Source: Endozoicomonas sp. Mp262
GTDB taxonomy: Bacteria; Pseudomonadota; Gammaproteobacteria; Pseudomonadales; Endozoicomonadaceae
Direction: 5' to 3'
Length of the DNA: 64,000 bases
Assembly: GCF_025643335.1 (NCBI RefSeq)
Contig: NZ_CP092489.1
Location: 505,501 to 569,500 of the forward strand
This document shows, in pieces, positions 63,762-64,000 of the stretch; the stretch's first letter is position 1, and each line of letters begins with the position of its first letter. A program made the position numbers and the translations under genes. A model generated the notes under the pieces. That model did no database searches and was not told where the DNA came from. It saw only the letters and a list, made by a program, of their open reading frames with translations.

Positions 63762-64000
63762 CTAGCCTTTTTCCAGCAGACGACGCAGGTCAATAATCGC
63801 TGCATTGGCCCTGGATATGTAGTTCGCCATCACCAGAGAGTGGTTGGCCAGGAAGCCAAAGCCATCACCATTAAGAATCATTGGACTCCAAACAGTATCC
63901 TGGGTAGCTTCCAATTCCCGGATAATCTGCTTCAGGCTGATCAGGGCATTTTTTTTGCGTAGCACATCGCCGAAATCTATTTCAATGGCACGAAGCAGAT
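63762..64000 (-). CDS. DUF2333 family protein, C-terminal part (runs off right edge)
   Basis: The C-terminus reads RELEATQDTVWSPMILNGDG and NHSLVMANYISRANAAIIDL, which I recognise as the end of DUF2333 proteins. The frame stays open to the window edge (LLRAIEIDFGDVLRKKNA upstream), so the start lies outside. Function unknown; the family has an N-terminal membrane anchor in other bacteria. Confidence 0.8.
   Translation of the reverse strand, partial: LLRAIEIDFGDVLRKKNALISLKQIIRELEATQDTVWSPMILNGDGFGFLANHSLVMANYISRANAAIIDLRRLLEKG

Overview
This window looks like a chromosomal segment of a marine, host-associated gammaproteobacterium, most likely Oceanospirillales and probably Endozoicomonadaceae. 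That is an inference from content, with no marker gene to prove it: gammaproteobacterial housekeeping genes (rluA, rlmA, dbpA, ptsP-rppH, panBCD, pgi, add, yciH, sbmA), a very heavy insertion-sequence (IS) load, a myo-inositol catabolic cluster, and a Chlamydia/Rickettsia-type ATP/ADP translocase that points to growth inside or on eukaryotic cells.

Region 1 (1-7.7 kb) is a chromosomal integron. An integron-integrase gene (intI, 6737-7696, +) sits under a near-consensus LexA/SOS box. It is preceded by an attI junction and a leftward promoter candidate, then by a cassette array read on the minus strand with ten attC sites. Cassettes carry a DUF6933 protein, a small repeated cassette present four times (one truncated), exported or membrane orphans, an inverted cassette gene, a frameshifted zinc-ribbon protein, a small orphan and a YGN-repeat beta-flower-like protein. 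The distal end is cut off by an IS4-type transposase running off the left edge.

Region 2 (7.8-17.2 kb) is a mostly ordinary + strand block: RNA modification (rluA, rlmA), RNA helicase dbpA, a hydrolase, an SDR enzyme, DUF5062, DUF2956 and membrane proteins, ending with the NTT-family nucleotide transporter. Region 3 (17.2-24.3 kb) is an atoD-atoA-atoB-like ketone-body operon whose thiolase is split by a nest of three IS elements. Region 4 (24.3-36.3 kb) is an inositol regulon: iolE, iolD, an inositol-dehydrogenase-like gene, iolC, iolB, iolJ and an RpiR regulator on the minus strand, with a divergent iolT-like transporter; iolA is absent here. Region 5 (34.3-43.3 kb) holds a TauE/SafE gene, an orphan gene and an abgT transporter, each broken by an IS. 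Region 6 (43.5-51.3 kb) is panBCD, DsrE-like sulfur genes (one broken by an IS982 element), ptsP and rppH. Region 7 (51.4-58.4 kb) is a foldback repeat split by IS1380, a small gene clipped by an IS, and two orphan, probably exported proteins. Region 8 (58.4-64 kb) is pgi, add, a META-domain lipoprotein, sbmA, yciH and a partial DUF2333 gene.

Nine transposase loci and several repeat families are present. For most insertions the target duplications are readable, so the broken genes can be rebuilt in frame: thiolase 401 aa, TauE 246 aa, AbgT 519 aa, orphan 335 aa. The overall picture is a genome under IS expansion and gene decay, as in lineages adapting to a host, that still keeps a seemingly intact SOS-controlled integron integrase.
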